The notes beneath the pieces were generated by a model, which saw only the letters and a program-made list of their open reading frames with translations, was not told the DNA's origin and made no database searches. Position numbers and translations under genes: made by a program. 64,000 bases of DNA. Origin: Hemibagrus wyckioides. Its lineage: Eukaryota; Chordata; Actinopteri; Siluriformes; Bagridae. Within the stretch, counting starts at the first letter, position 1. The number at the start of each line of letters is the position of its first letter. The stretch covers positions 7,586,071 to 7,650,070 of the forward strand of contig NC_080731.1 of assembly GCF_019097595.1 (NCBI RefSeq), read 5' to 3'. Below are positions 26,668 to 38,850 of the stretch, piece by piece.

Positions 26668-27179
26668 CTTTATTATTATCACATAATAATAATTATCACA
26701 TAATAATAAGTAGCTAGCTTATCTAAAACTCTATTCCTATATTGCTATGAAGATTAAGAGTCTGTCTTGTTCACAAAACGCATTTCTGCAGTATATCATA
26801 TATAGTCATGTGCTTTACAACCTAAAGTTGTACCTGGATATCACACTGTATTAAAATAAAACCCCTTCCATACTGTTGTATCTCTAAAAAATATTCAATA
26901 CATATTCAAAGCTTTAATACTCGGGCATAAATCCAGCATAATAACTATAGGAACACATACTGCACATCCTTTTAGTGCAGTTATAGTTAAGAGAAAGTTC
27001 AATGAATTATAAATATTTTATTGGTGCCATTCCTTTATTTCATGACCTCATAAGAAACTCGTAAAATGATTTGCTAATCATCAATAAACTAAATTATGAC
27101 AGCTTTATGTTTCAATAAGCAATAATAAACTCTCCTTAAGACGATAGAATATTTCAATATTAGACATAATGATTAGAAG
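26663..27179. other. Gene-free AT-rich stretch
   Basis: Contains a local tandem of 'cacataataataattat' at 26681-26710. Nothing else is recognised. Confidence 0.4.
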
Positions 27180-27500
27180 GCTTACACATGACTCTCAGAT
27201 CCTCGTAAAATAATTGCTGTTTGTATTATAGTGTAGGATCTCTCTAAGATTTAATTGCAATGGCTTGATCATAATTAATCAGTTGTCCTTTGGTGTTTGT
27301 TTTCAGTATTTATCTCCTTCTCCCATGTTCATTCAGGCTGATTTGCATGCCATTGAGCTTAAACATAATAGCCTAATGAGTCATTAATGAGTCGCACAGT
27401 AATTATCATCAATTTCATAATTATATGTAGTGGCATAGCATAACGCTCGGTTTAATAAGTGCTGGGATTAATGTCCATTCATTGACACCACTGGAAAAAT
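27180..27500. promoter_or_regulatory. Strong candidate neural enhancer (conserved non-coding element)
   Basis: Dense homeodomain and POU-type sites: TAATTA at 27272-27277, octamer ATTTGCAT at 27341-27348, and a direct repeat TAATGAGTC at 27374-27382 and 27385-27393 (11-bp period, one helical turn). This is followed by 'gtaattatcatcaatttcat'. The block is free of repeats and has the dense, motif-rich look of vertebrate developmental enhancers. Conservation could not be tested. Confidence 0.4.
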
Positions 27501-27758
27501 CCTAAACAAACAGTCTTACAAATGTCAAGGCTGAGAGCTTGATGCTGTCACCGGTTTGTTGCCTTTAATATGAAAATGAGTTGAACAACTCTGCTGGCTC
27601 TGAGGACAATTAAAGCAATGTTACTACTAGGATGAAGTGCAAAATGCAAGCACTCAGGGTTTGTTCATTCTGTCAGGAAATGCAACACAATTGAAATAAG
27701 AACGTAACGACCGTCCAAAATATTTTTATGATGCATATAAATGTAAGTTGTTTTGTTA

Positions 27759-27789
<31 letters not shown>

Positions 27790-29384
27790 ACAGAGATAGC
27801 AGACTAGTTGACTAGTGTTGTCTTAATTTGATCATGAGACTCATTTCATGCGATCACGTTTTTCACACGCGAGTAATGGAATCAAAAATTAAACCACTTT
27901 ATGCCCTGATACTGCACATGAAATGCAAACTCAAGTGACGTCACGTGGGTAATGAGTGATCATGTAAACTACATGTAAAAGTAAAAATACATGCGAATTA
28001 TAATAAATGAAACCTGTGGAAAGGAAAGAGAAATATAAAATCACTGTGTCCGTGTGAAAATCACGGGGACAATGAAAACGTTCACTACGTGTGAAAAATG
28101 TGAGACAGATAACACGCGCATGGTATAAAATTCACCCGAGTCATGACATTATTCACTGTTCTGTTTGTCTCAAAGGAAAATAGTGACTCACTTCATGTTG
28201 CTCTTTTTCTTCTTCTAGCTACTTAAATTTCATAATCATTAGACAGCTTGTCCACTTCATATGAAAAGGCAGGTGCTTGCTAACAAATTTGTTCCTGTAA
28301 ACAGCATCGTCGGGTCTTTAAGCTATCAGAATAGACAGCGGCCTCTCTGGTGTCCCTCTGCTTTCCCCAAAAACACAATAACACGGGCAAAGGTAAACAG
28401 CTAGATGTACTCTCCGTCCTCCCCCCCTCCCTTTTTTCCTCTTATTCAGTCACCAGATGGTTCCATTGAGGGCAAAAAAAGAAAAAGAAGAAAAAAATCA
28501 CTCGCATGACTCGACTGTCCGCTCGCTCTATTTGCCTACTCCTCAGAGCCGGGGTCACACTGGAGGCTTTAATGGTTATAAAACACCTGCTCGGCAAATC
28601 AAACAAACAAAACGGCGAGGGCGAGCTGAAAGCGAAATACCTATGTGATCAGGTTAGCAGGGGCGGCGAGCGACGAGTGCCTCTGATGAGCCAGGAAGCA
28701 CCGGCAGATGTCTCACCTATAGAGGTAAGAGGATTTGACATCACCATAAAGAGGTGCACAATCAGGCGCAGTAGATAATGGATAACTGGATATTTGTTTG
28801 AATCATAGAGATGATAATAAAAAAAAAAAAAAAAAAAATGTGCTCAACAAAGAGACATAGTGATCCCAGATGGAGTTACATGGTTCACTGATGGAAGACA
28901 ACAATATAAAAACACAATAGGTTATACAGTACTAGAGACTGGTGAACACATGGAATGTGTGTATTGTGTAGATTAGAATGAGCTTAGCAGCCTATATGCT
29001 TATGAAATAAAAATAAGAATAGCTTGGATATATACTGTAGAATTAAAATAACCTTCACATTTAACTGTATACAGAAAAACATTTTGCACTGGGTTATGGT
29101 CGGGATTAGTTGTACAAACATGGATGCCATTTACACACCGATCAGGTGAAGTGGATCCTAAATTTCCTAAAGTTAAAATAGCAAGCTTCAACCTCAGCAT
29201 CTATTTCCATGATTGTCAGCTTGTCAGCACTGCAGCGGTGTAGAGCGGCGATGCACCAAATGACACAAGCAGCATTTTTCTAATACCTTTAACTTCTTGT
29301 TTTGGTTTAAGATGCTAATATTAGAATAAAGTGCACCAGGATTTATGGAGCTAGCTGTCTAATTTTCATCACTTATTTGCTTAC
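27501..29384. other. Gene-free stretch
   Basis: Contains a (TTTA)n run at 27759-27786 and an A run at 28819-28838. The 28270-28740 part is more GC-rich but shows no gene structure. Confidence 0.4.
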
Positions 29385-29800
29385 ATTCAAGCTAACAGGC
29401 CATTAGCATCACAACAAAAAATGAATTTTTTAAACATTATACCCGTACATTTGAAAGCGCAGAGTCTGAAGGACTGCCAAGCATGCATTGTGATTAAACC
29501 TCTGCAAGAAGGCCATGAATACATTAACAGGCCAATCATTTGCATGCAAGAAGTGTTTTCCTCCTTGCTCCCCCACCTCTCTTTTTTTTCCGCCATTCCT
29601 CTCGTCTTCTACATCTCAATCACGTCCCAGTTCCCACCCCTTTTGTGTTCTCAGACAGAAAGTGATGGACATCCTTTCAGTGCCTGTGTGACCTCTGGTA
29701 ATCCTGTTTCACGGCATGACTCCCCCGCTGAAGGGAGCACAATGGCGCGAGCTGTACCTCCTCCCAGTCGATATTCTGACAGACTTGATCGAGCAAATTA
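29385..29800. promoter_or_regulatory. Candidate conserved non-coding element
   Basis: Repeat-free complex block with octamer ATTTGCAT at 29538-29545 next to a CCAAT (29532-29536), and 'attgtgattaaacctctgca'. The 126-codon plus-strand ORF here (29421-29801) resembles no known protein. Confidence 0.3.
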
Positions 29801-30340
29801 GTATGCTTTGGTAAGGGCATGACCAAAGACCTTTTCAACACCCTGGAGAATCAATAAGAAGGCCAATGGATGGCGTGTGTGTAGTCCCTTTTTCATTTGG
29901 CCCAAACGAAATGGAAACTGTTGCTGGAAACCAGGAGTGAGTAATAAAAGATGGTCTGACCATGACTTGTTACTGGAGGGTGAGTTTTTTTTTTTTTGTC
30001 AGACTGGAGATAAAACCCAGCTAAAGGGAAATATATTGTACATGTAAAATCAATGATTAGGTAATAGCAGGTGGTTAGTAGACTAGTAGAGTATATTTTT
30101 ACAGATTTATACACTGTATGTAAAAAGACATCCTTCACACAGGCCTTATTTAATGTCAGACCATAGATATATTATTTGGAATTCTCAATAATAATAAAAA
30201 AAATAAATAAATAAAAATGTGAATAGTAATGATGATAAGGATTACTCTTGACAAGATTTTTTCAGGGACATCAGGGAGTATTTTTGTAAATGATCTCTAA
30301 TATTATGTATAGATGCATGTGTGCATTTATTTGTTTCTGT
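29801..30340. other. Gene-free AT-rich stretch
   Basis: Nothing recognised beyond short A/T runs. Confidence 0.45.
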
Positions 30341-30464
30341 TTTATTTATTTATTTGTTTATTTATTTGTTGGTGCCACAAATTTATTTATTTATTTATTT
30401 ATTTATTTATTGGTTGGTGCCACAAATAAATATATGCATTTAGTTATTTGTTGGTGGCACAAAT

Positions 30465-30507
<43 letters not shown>

Positions 30508-30508
30508 T
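30341..30508 (+). repeat. (TTTA)n array with recurrent 'ggtgccacaaa' spacer
   Basis: TTTA/TTTG runs are punctuated three times by 'gttggtg(c/g)cacaaa', giving a minisatellite of unequal units of about 50-60 bp. Confidence 0.85.
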
Positions 30509-30556
30509 TCCACAAATATATGTACGTAACACACAATTAAGAAATACATGTTTTTC

Positions 30557-30558
<2 letters not shown>

Positions 30559-30613
<55 letters not shown>
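30559..30613. repeat. (AT)n microsatellite
   Basis: About 27 TA units, self-complementary. Confidence 0.95.
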
Positions 30614-30619
<6 letters not shown>

Positions 30620-30990
30620 TTATTGAAATGGGCATAAACAAACACACAAACAAACAAATAAATAAGGTTGCTTGTTGCTGAAAATCTAAAGTAAAATAAC
30701 TCAAAAACAAATAAGCAAACAAACATATTACATAGCCAAATACTCAACCTAATTAATTTCCCAAACAAAATCAAATTTCATTTCTATAGACAGAACATTT
30801 CTACAATATGCACCCCCCCACCCGCAACATTAATTACATCTCCTCCCCAAACCTAAGCCATTTATGCCATGTTCTTGCCAATATGTTCCCCTCCTGTTTC
30901 TAAGTAACGTTAATTACATCAGGCAAATGTAACCAACACAACCTTTTCAAACATTACTACCCAGCTATAATTGTATATTTTTAAGTGTAT
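30614..30990. other. Gene-free stretch
   Basis: AT-rich sequence with CAAA runs. Nothing recognised. Confidence 0.4.
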
Positions 30991-31420
30991 TGCATGCATA
31001 ATTTTACTTTGCACAGTAAATAGCACTCTATCAATTATGCCACAGCTGTGGTGGCAGGGAGAACATTTCAGTGTTAATTAACCCTCAGATGAAGCGCTGC
31101 CACACACTAACAACAGCAAAGTTCCATCTAAAACAGTCACTCGCCATTTCACCTGCACCAAGAGCCAGCACAGGTTAGTGGTACAGGAAATAGGTGTCAG
31201 AGTCAGACTCATTATTCCTGGCATTTATTTCCTCAAAAATCTTTTCTCTGGCTTCACAGATTATAGTGTGAAAATTAAACCAAACCAGCACTTCTTGCAT
31301 TAATTGCCAGGATTCATCTCTGATAGTTTCTGCATGATTAGAGGAAATTGCTTGGTGAATAAATAATTCTCATTTGATTTCCCAATATAGCGTTTATGAA
31401 AATGAAATAATGGTTAAAAA
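30990..31420. promoter_or_regulatory. Candidate conserved non-coding element
   Basis: Repeat-free block containing 'gcatgcataattttactttg', an E-box CAGCTG at 31044-31049 (in 'gccacagctgtggtggcagg', a near-palindrome), and 'gtgttaattaaccctcagat' with TTAATTAA. By appearance and position only. Confidence 0.3.
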
Positions 31421-32194
31421 GACAAATTCCAAACCGGTCATGAAATTTTGATTGCATGTTTCAGAAGATCATCACCATCCTTTGGCCATCGTTATTAAGT
31501 TTATATCCAATAATCGGGTTCACTGTGGACGATCTGATCATCTCTGCTTTGGTCAGCCTCCAACTCTGTTGGACCTGCTGCTGCTGGAGGGAGGATGAGG
31601 ACACTGCTGTCTACAGTTGTCCAGATGACACAATGCCATGGTATCTAAGCTAATTAATGCATACGTGTGCATCTTAAACATACCTTGCTGTAGATGTCCA
31701 GAAATACATTCTTAACATACCTAAAATTTAATCTATATGACAATATACATTTTGTCCACATATAAATAAATAAATGTATTTGTAAAGAAAATTTGTTATT
31801 TGTTAAAAATCTATGTAATAAAAATATACATATATTCCCATTTTAGATAATATGCTGTGGTTATTATACACAGGATGTCGCGGGGTATTATTCATTTTTT
31901 AAGAATATTCATCACGAACTACAGTGAAACTAATAGGAAAATATATTATTAAATGCACCGAATAAAAAAAACAAACCCTTTTGTCTGACATACGTACAAA
32001 ATCAGACTGAAGCTTTGTGATTAGATACAATTTTCTTTCATTTAATTGAATGCATGTTAATCTAGATCAGAATTTGGAAATTTATGTTTATTTATGTTTT
32101 AAGTTTATATTTTCTTTCTGATATAAAAAAAAATTAAAATGTTAACTGGCTCTTGATTAGATTTTCATCTAAATTTTTGCTTGTTGCTCAAGGA
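31421..32194. other. Gene-free AT-rich stretch
   Basis: Nothing recognised. The 65-codon ORF at 31456 has no family features. Confidence 0.45.
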
Positions 32195-32383
32195 CAGAAT
32201 GTCAGAGAGGGTAGAATCGCTGCCTTATAGTTTCAAGGTTGCTGGTTTGATCCTGTGATCCCGACCTTAGGTTGCTGCCTTTATGGACTTTCACATGTTT
32301 TCTTCTTATGATTCCTTTGGTTTCCTCCCAACGCCAAAAACCATGGACACATAGATTGACTATGCTGAATTTCCCTATGACAG

Positions 32384-32415
<32 letters not shown>

Positions 32416-32480
32416 GCTACAGTATCTGGATTCACCGTGACCCTGATCAGGATAAAGCATAACTAAATAGAAATGAATGA
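32195..32480 (+). repeat. SINE-type repeat with (GT)n
   Basis: The degenerate tRNA-like head 'gctgccttatagtttcaagg' and 'ttgctggtttgatcctgtga' leads to the body 'gattcctttggtttcctccc' and a GT run (32383-32411). The tail 'ccctgatcaggataaagcat' is followed by aatgaatgaat. Confidence 0.6.
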
Positions 32481-33500
32481 ATAACAATAGCCTGAATATA
32501 TGTTAGCACTGGCATGCCAAAAACATCCATGAAGATTTCTAGGAATCCTGTAAAGATCCATTGCCAAAAACTATAAAACCAAGCCTGCTCTATAAGAAAT
32601 ATAATTCCAAATTATTTAACTAGACCATTTATAAATCAGCTTGACAACCTATTGATCACGTGACCAATGCACGTGACATCCCTGTTGAGGAATCAAGGCA
32701 GTAGCTGAGCTTTGGAGAAGAATGCTTTAAGGATGTCGATCCCTTGCTTTGAGTCCGAGTACTACTTTGTCACAACAAATTAATGCCACCTTTCTCTCAA
32801 GGATAACTGTGAGAAGGAGCTCCTCAGCCCTTTCCTATGAACTCCTCACTGCCTTAATAAAGAATCAATAGCACTCCAGGGCAATGATGGAGTCAGGCTG
32901 CCTCCAGGCTACGTTGCCCTTGTGGGAGTCTTACTATCATATTTGTTGACCTGTTCCATGCTTGTGGACAAAATTGGCTCTGTGGAGATGGAGATTGAAA
33001 TGCTGGATCTGTTTCTGATGATAAATGTGGCTTTTTTAAAGGGTTGATTACTTATTTGATTTAAATCGAGTGCAGGAGTGGATCCGATAAATAATATTAA
33101 AAAATATTTCCTTATGAGGACAATTCAGGAAGAGAAAGCTCTACGGCTGAAATAAACAGTCAAAATAACACTGTACAGGTTTAAATAATCCGCCTAATAT
33201 TTGGGTGGTTGGTTTATAAAGAAAAGATGTTTTCTCATAAAATAAATCTGGTCTGAGGAACTTTGAAGTTATATGGAAGTTTCAGAACCACTGCTCTTGA
33301 TCATTCTAAGGACACAACGAAAGGATTTTGCTAATAATTCCCTTTGTCGAACACCTTATGTGGCTCATTATATCTTACTTTTGCTGTCAAATAAAATATT
33401 TTTTCACTGTAGGTTTGTAGCACTTCTTAAACGAGCCCCTTCTTGGGCACTACATGCTGAATTTGTAATTTCCATCAACGCCCAGTGTGAATGTCAAAGC
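32481..33500. other. Gene-free stretch
   Basis: Unique sequence of medium complexity with no gene signal. Confidence 0.45.
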
Positions 33501-33815
33501 TATTAGAGATACACAGCCAATACCAGCTCTGCTCAACACCTTAACCGTGCCATTGGCCGGCTCCGGAAAACGTGCCTCTCTTGCAAATTTAATGGAGGAA
33601 AAGGTCCCACATCATACCTTTGTCGTGGTCCTCTCCCCATGAATAATGTTAAAGGCAGTGGGCCATTGACGAGAGGCACTGGAGTTTTATGTGTGTCTGT
33701 GCCAGGGGTCAAGCGTCTATTGTTTACAGAGAGAGCGACTGCATTCACCCTGTACCAGCAGCCTGAATAGCACTCAGTGTTAGAACAGGGAGCCTGCATA
33801 AAAAAAAATCCTCCA
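33501..33815. promoter_or_regulatory. Candidate conserved non-coding element
   Basis: GC-balanced, repeat-free block with inverted 'gtgccattggccggctccgg' sequence (CCAAT reversed), 'ctcttgcaaatttaatggag' and 'catgaataatgttaaaggca'. By appearance only. Confidence 0.3.
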
Positions 33816-34384
33816 GCTGACCGAAGACCTTATAATAAAGTCAGTTGGGATAATATTAATATACCATTCTCAGATAGTGTGTTTTTCATAGAAAGTGCTG
33901 CGATGGTAATTCATGTTCATTATACTTTCTAAACAAGTGTATAATTGTGTTTAGACTCTCAGAGATATACAGCAGGAACATTTTGCGCTGAAATCTGTTA
34001 TTATGGATCTCGTAATGCAAGCTATTGTGTGTGATCATCACCATCATTAGGAAGGGATCAATACCAATCGATAAGATGAGCTATTTGGGTAATCAGCCAC
34101 TATGTGACACAATTCTCCTTAAACTGTTGTGCTTCTGCGGGAATGTCGTCAAGAGGAGGAGATTAGAGCGTTTGATTTTCCTTTCTGGAGTCGATGCTTA
34201 CGCTGCTGGTAATGGGAGAAGCGTTTTTGTGTTGAATATAAGGGTGAAGTTGTCTGTAGGTTGAAATTAAATCATAACACCTGAGATAAAGTCTGTTCCA
34301 TTAACAAGTGTTAGACATCGTTCTTCTCTGCCCAAGCTGCTTTATCACAGGATGGGAACATATGCTAGAATAAATATAGACACA

Positions 34385-34390
<6 letters not shown>
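33816..34390. other. Gene-free stretch
   Basis: Unique sequence with no gene. 33990-34260 is moderately complex. Confidence 0.4.

Positions 34391-34438
<48 letters not shown>
34391..34438 (+). repeat. (CT)n(CA)n microsatellite
   Basis: A CT run passing into a CA run. Confidence 0.9.
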
Positions 34439-34909
34439 TTGGCCTTAAAGAGAGCAAGAAAAGTGGCTTCTAATGGTTTTTGTCCTTAATTATCACTGAA
34501 AAAGCTCTGATGGCCTCTAACACAAGAGACACAGGCTTGCTTCCTCAGATGAGGCTTTCTACAAAGGTTTCAGCATTCCTGTTTTTCTCTGTGTTCTTCT
34601 TTGGCCAGTCACAACAGATCGATACAATATGGCATCCCTTCATTATGAGGACACAGCTTGGCTTACAACCAGGGTAACACACAGTCTCCCTGCTGACCTG
34701 AGAGGAATTATAATGCAGATTGCAGTAATTCTCCAGCTAATATAGCTAATTAAAAAAAAAACTAAACAAATTATAATAATATAATATACAATATATAAAT
34801 TTAATTGTTAGATATAATATAATTGTGTTATGATAAATTAAGATCTATTAAAATACTTCTTCTTCTTCTTCTTCTTAATATTATTATTATTATTTAATTA
34901 GTTAGTGAA

Positions 34910-34944
<35 letters not shown>

Positions 34945-35375
34945 CTGGCAACAGTGAGTTTATGGGTACATACACCCCCTTCCCCCCCCCGCCCCCCCAT
35001 ATACACCCCATCCATCTCTGCAACATATAGAATTAATGGAGCAAAAACAAATAAACAAACAAAACAAAAATGAATAGCAATAATAAATATAGTGGTCAGT
35101 AATCCATTTCCTAACCTTACAACAGGTACATAACAGACAGACAGACAGACAGACAGATCGACAGATAGACACTCATTTGACTTTGTCTTGTGTCTAAGGC
35201 AATGACGGCCTACTGAAATATTTCTCCTCTTATGTATGTGTTAAAGTTCTGTTTTCTTTTTGTTTGAGTGTCATAAAGTTATAGGTATAAAACTGTACAT
35301 AAATACAGTGTCCATGGCAACACTCCATCCATGTGTGCCTGCTTTTAACTTGTATTTGCTTAAAAAAAAAAAAAA
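34439..35375. other. Gene-free stretch with small repeats
   Basis: Contains (CTT)n at 34857-34875, (ATT)n at 34912-34942, a C-rich patch at 34974-34998 and (CAGA)n at 35136-35155. No gene. Confidence 0.5.
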
Positions 35376-35389
35376 ACGAAAAGCTAAAT

Positions 35390-35570
35390 AAAGTGGTGGG
35401 TCAGTGACCCCAGGTCCACTTCTCCATGCTGCCTGGTGGTGAATGCAGTAGCCCAGCAGGATTCACAGGCACCTGGCTGGACGACCCATGTTCAAGCCCC
35501 CTATGCCATCTGGGGGTAATTACTACTAGGTATTTTTTTTAAAGGACCAGATGGGACCACGACACTGAGG
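35390..35570 (+). repeat. Possible dispersed repeat fragment
   Basis: 'gtgggtcagtgaccccaggt' and 'ctgcctggtggtgaatgcag', ending near a GT/G-rich run (35573-35610), resemble an interspersed element. I cannot name its family. Confidence 0.25.
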
Positions 35571-35699
35571 GAGTGTGTGTGTGTGTATGTGTGTGTGTGG
35601 GGGGGGTGACTGGTGTGGCGGATGGAGGGATGGGGGAAAAGAGAAGAGAGAAGGGGGCCAAGAGGAGTCCCTACGCCACCCTGTCATTTACAACATAAT

Positions 35700-36535
35700 T
35701 CCATTCAATGATACACTTAATCCTCCCACCAGTTAGGGGCCCTTTCAGAGTGCTATAGCTGCTGCTCCTTTTATGTAAATCCAGCCCCCTTCGGGAAAAA
35801 AAAGAACAAGAAATGTAGAGACAAGAGGGTCCCTAAGGAGACCAGGAGGAGGAATTATTTTCCCTCGAATGGTTTCCGCCTCTGCGAGTGCTGTAACATA
35901 TTTACCTACTGGTGTCTTTCTCTTGCACCCTCTTGAAGCAAGGAGAGCTATTTATTTAGTGGGAGGAAAAAAAAGGAAAGGGAGAGAGAGAGAGAGACAG
36001 GAAGCGACAGAAGAGCGAAACCTAAGTGGGCAAGGTCAGTGTCAGAGGGCGAAGCTACATCAGCTGAGGTCGGCTCAGCCACCTGTTAGAGACGTGCACT
36101 TGTCTTTCTTTTCTCCCCTGTGCTGTGTGCTGCTCAGCCGTTCCTCCCTTCAAATTAAATTAACTAGTAAAATGCTAATCTCAGGGGAATACACAATCAG
36201 ATTCCCTCGATTCTAATAAGGTTATTTTGGTAACAGGGTTTGGGAGATGGGGAGGGGGGGGGAGAAATATGTTCACGTGGTGGGCTATTTTATCCTGGTT
36301 TGCCTTTTTGTTTATCAAGTTAAAATCATTTCGCTAGCAAATCAGTTTAGATTCATATTTCTTATTGTCATTTTAGAAGATGTCTATTTTGAATCATGCA
36401 AAAGGATGACATTTGATGGGGGGGGGATCTTTATTTGCATTTAGCGATCATACTTTTCTGAGCCTGATGCAATGACGCAAAAAATGATGGTCGGAACATC
36501 CATGTTTTTTCATAGTCCACATCCATTTTGTCTAA
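35700..36535. other. Gene-free stretch, partly complex
   Basis: Holds a GA run (35980-35999), G tracts (36253-36262, 36419-36427) and unique blocks such as 'caaattaaattaactagtaa' that could be regulatory. No gene. Confidence 0.35.
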
Positions 36536-36539
36536 TGTC

Positions 36540-36735
36540 TGGAGAAATTTCTCTCTGTAGGTTATGCTGTCAATTACAGCCATTTTAAAAGACAAATAAA
36601 CACATGCACCACATGCTGGCTATTAAGGCCTTGCGATTTGAAAACAAATGAATTATTTGTGTTGTGATTTATTGCTACACGGGCATTTTGCGCTGGTAAA
36701 TTGGTATTATTAAAAGGCAGAATGTTTTGGGGGAG
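36540..36735. promoter_or_regulatory. Candidate conserved non-coding element
   Basis: 'gctgtcaattacagccattt' (an imperfect palindrome around CAATTA), 'tggctattaaggccttgcga' and 'gatttattgctacacgggca' in repeat-free sequence, bounded on the right by a GA run (36769-36795). By appearance only. Confidence 0.3.
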
Positions 36736-36761
36736 GGGCTTGAGAGAAAGCAAAGGTAATC

Positions 36762-36764
<3 letters not shown>

Positions 36765-36796
<32 letters not shown>
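36765..36796 (+). repeat. (GA)n microsatellite
   Basis: A GA run. Confidence 0.9.
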
Positions 36797-36799
<3 letters not shown>

Positions 36800-38718
36800 G
36801 TGGCAGAAACCATGGACCCCCTGCAGTTGGCTAGCTTGTGCTCTCCATGGATCCTAATTCAATTAGATCCTAACCTTTCCTGTATAATTTAGCGCCCTCT
36901 CCCTGTCTGTGCCATTTGTCTTTCGATGATGAATATTTCATTGTTTTCCAGGCTTCCTTCTAAAAAGCAGGCCATAAATGAATATCCACTAACAGCTCTT
37001 CTCCCCTCTTTCTCTCTGTCTCTCATTCTGTCTCTCTCATTCATGGACATAATGCCCCTGTGTAGTGCGGAGTGCCTTAAACAAGACTTTTATATGAAAA
37101 TCAGGCGAGCATGATGAAAGGCGCAAAACGCAACATTGTGGCCCCCAAATTGTCCTTTGTTAACGGGAAATTGTTGCATTAAGCAAATTTATGGAAATGC
37201 CTCTGGTTCTGTTCTTCGGGGTGAACTTGTAGATGCAGAAGTATTAGTCACGCAAGAAATATCCTGCATAAAAAGCACAGAGGTATGTTCCAACACACAC
37301 ACACACACACACACAGCAATAAAAGACTTTTGCACTTAGTTAGCCGACTTCCAACAGGTTTAATAATCATAAATAATACTCAGATTAATAAATCATTTCC
37401 ACCCTTTAAATGCATGTAGCAGCATTATGGTTAGAACTAAGTATTATTTACTGCATTATTTAACTCTAGCAGAATGAAACAGTATGAATTAATAAAAATA
37501 ATCAAGTTCATAATTAATTAAAGTTAACATTCGCCTTATCTTCATCTCAGAATTTAACCAGTCAACAATTACAGCCTCATTAAGGTGTTCATGTTGGGCT
37601 TAGTTTTACTCAACAGTGGTATAAACTTTGTTTAGTGTTTATTAGGCTTATTTTGTTCATTCTTTATAAAAAAACACACATAGACATGACATTGTTAATG
37701 TGGTGAATTCATGCTGGAGTTCTAAATCCCAACTATTCTCTCCAGGGACCTCCGTCGCCTGATTAAGTTATAATAACTGCCTTAAATTAAAGATCAAACT
37801 TGAATCCATAAATAATCCCTTTTAGCCAGCATCATCCCCTGAGCTGTGAGCTTAGTGGGGGGTTCTCTGTACACAGTTACGGTGATAAATCAGCGCGCCA
37901 GGAGTTAAACGAAAGACAAAGCGCCCAAGGTTAAGAGCCACCGGGGCCAGATGGCAACAGTTTGAGCTTGGGGAATGCTCGAGTCACTAACAAGCCGACT
38001 AGCATGTCAGTGCGCTGCTGATGTACATGGTGAGGAAGACAATGAATGGAGGAAAGCAGGAGGGCCTCAGGCTTCAGGGGGATGTGGGATGTGGTGCAAA
38101 TCATCACACAGCAGATTGTGGTGTGGGAAAAACATTACATGCTTTGTGGGGGTCATAGATATGTGTGTGTATATACACTGAGCCTATTAGCCACACACAC
38201 ACACACACACACACACACAAATGTTTTTGTGACATTTTAGTACATTATACATACATCTCTAATGTATATATAGTATGTTTTTCACTAAATATGTGACACC
38301 TAATGCTACATCTACCTCTAAGGTTCAGTAACCTCAGTAAACTAGTCAGCTTGGAAAAAAGTGACATCCCGTTTCTTCCAGTTTCATTTCACACTGTAGC
38401 CTCAAATTCCTGTCAGTAATGGAACTTCTCTGGTTGTAACTCATCCACCTCAAGCTTCAACACGTTCTGAGGTGCTTTTCTGTTTACAGTCGCTGTACAG
38501 AGTGGTTATTTAAGTGACTCTAGCACTCAATCTGAACCTCTCTGACTATCCTCTTCTGACCTCTCTCATCAACAAGGCATTTTTCTCTGCTGAACCGATG
38601 CTCACTTGATGCTTTGTGGTTTTTTTGGTACATGAAGTCATGTATTTGTTTCACTACAAGGATTAAGAACACTTTACTATCTAAATGAACCTCTGAACCT
38701 CTAAGGAGCCTTTTTACA

Positions 38719-38719
<1 letters not shown>
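36800..38719. other. Gene-free stretch
   Basis: Unique sequence with (AC)n at 37291-37314 and 38191-38219. 37720-37990 is GC-balanced and may hold another regulatory block. No gene. Confidence 0.4.
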
Positions 38720-38778
<59 letters not shown>

Positions 38779-38816
38779 GTATGTAGGGTGAGGTGGGGTG
38801 TTTCCTCTCTAATTAG

Positions 38817-38847
<31 letters not shown>
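38720..38847. repeat. (AT)n then (CA)n microsatellites
   Basis: An AT run at 38721-38775 and a CA run at 38819-38846, followed by a short GA run. Confidence 0.9.
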
Positions 38848-38850
<3 letters not shown>

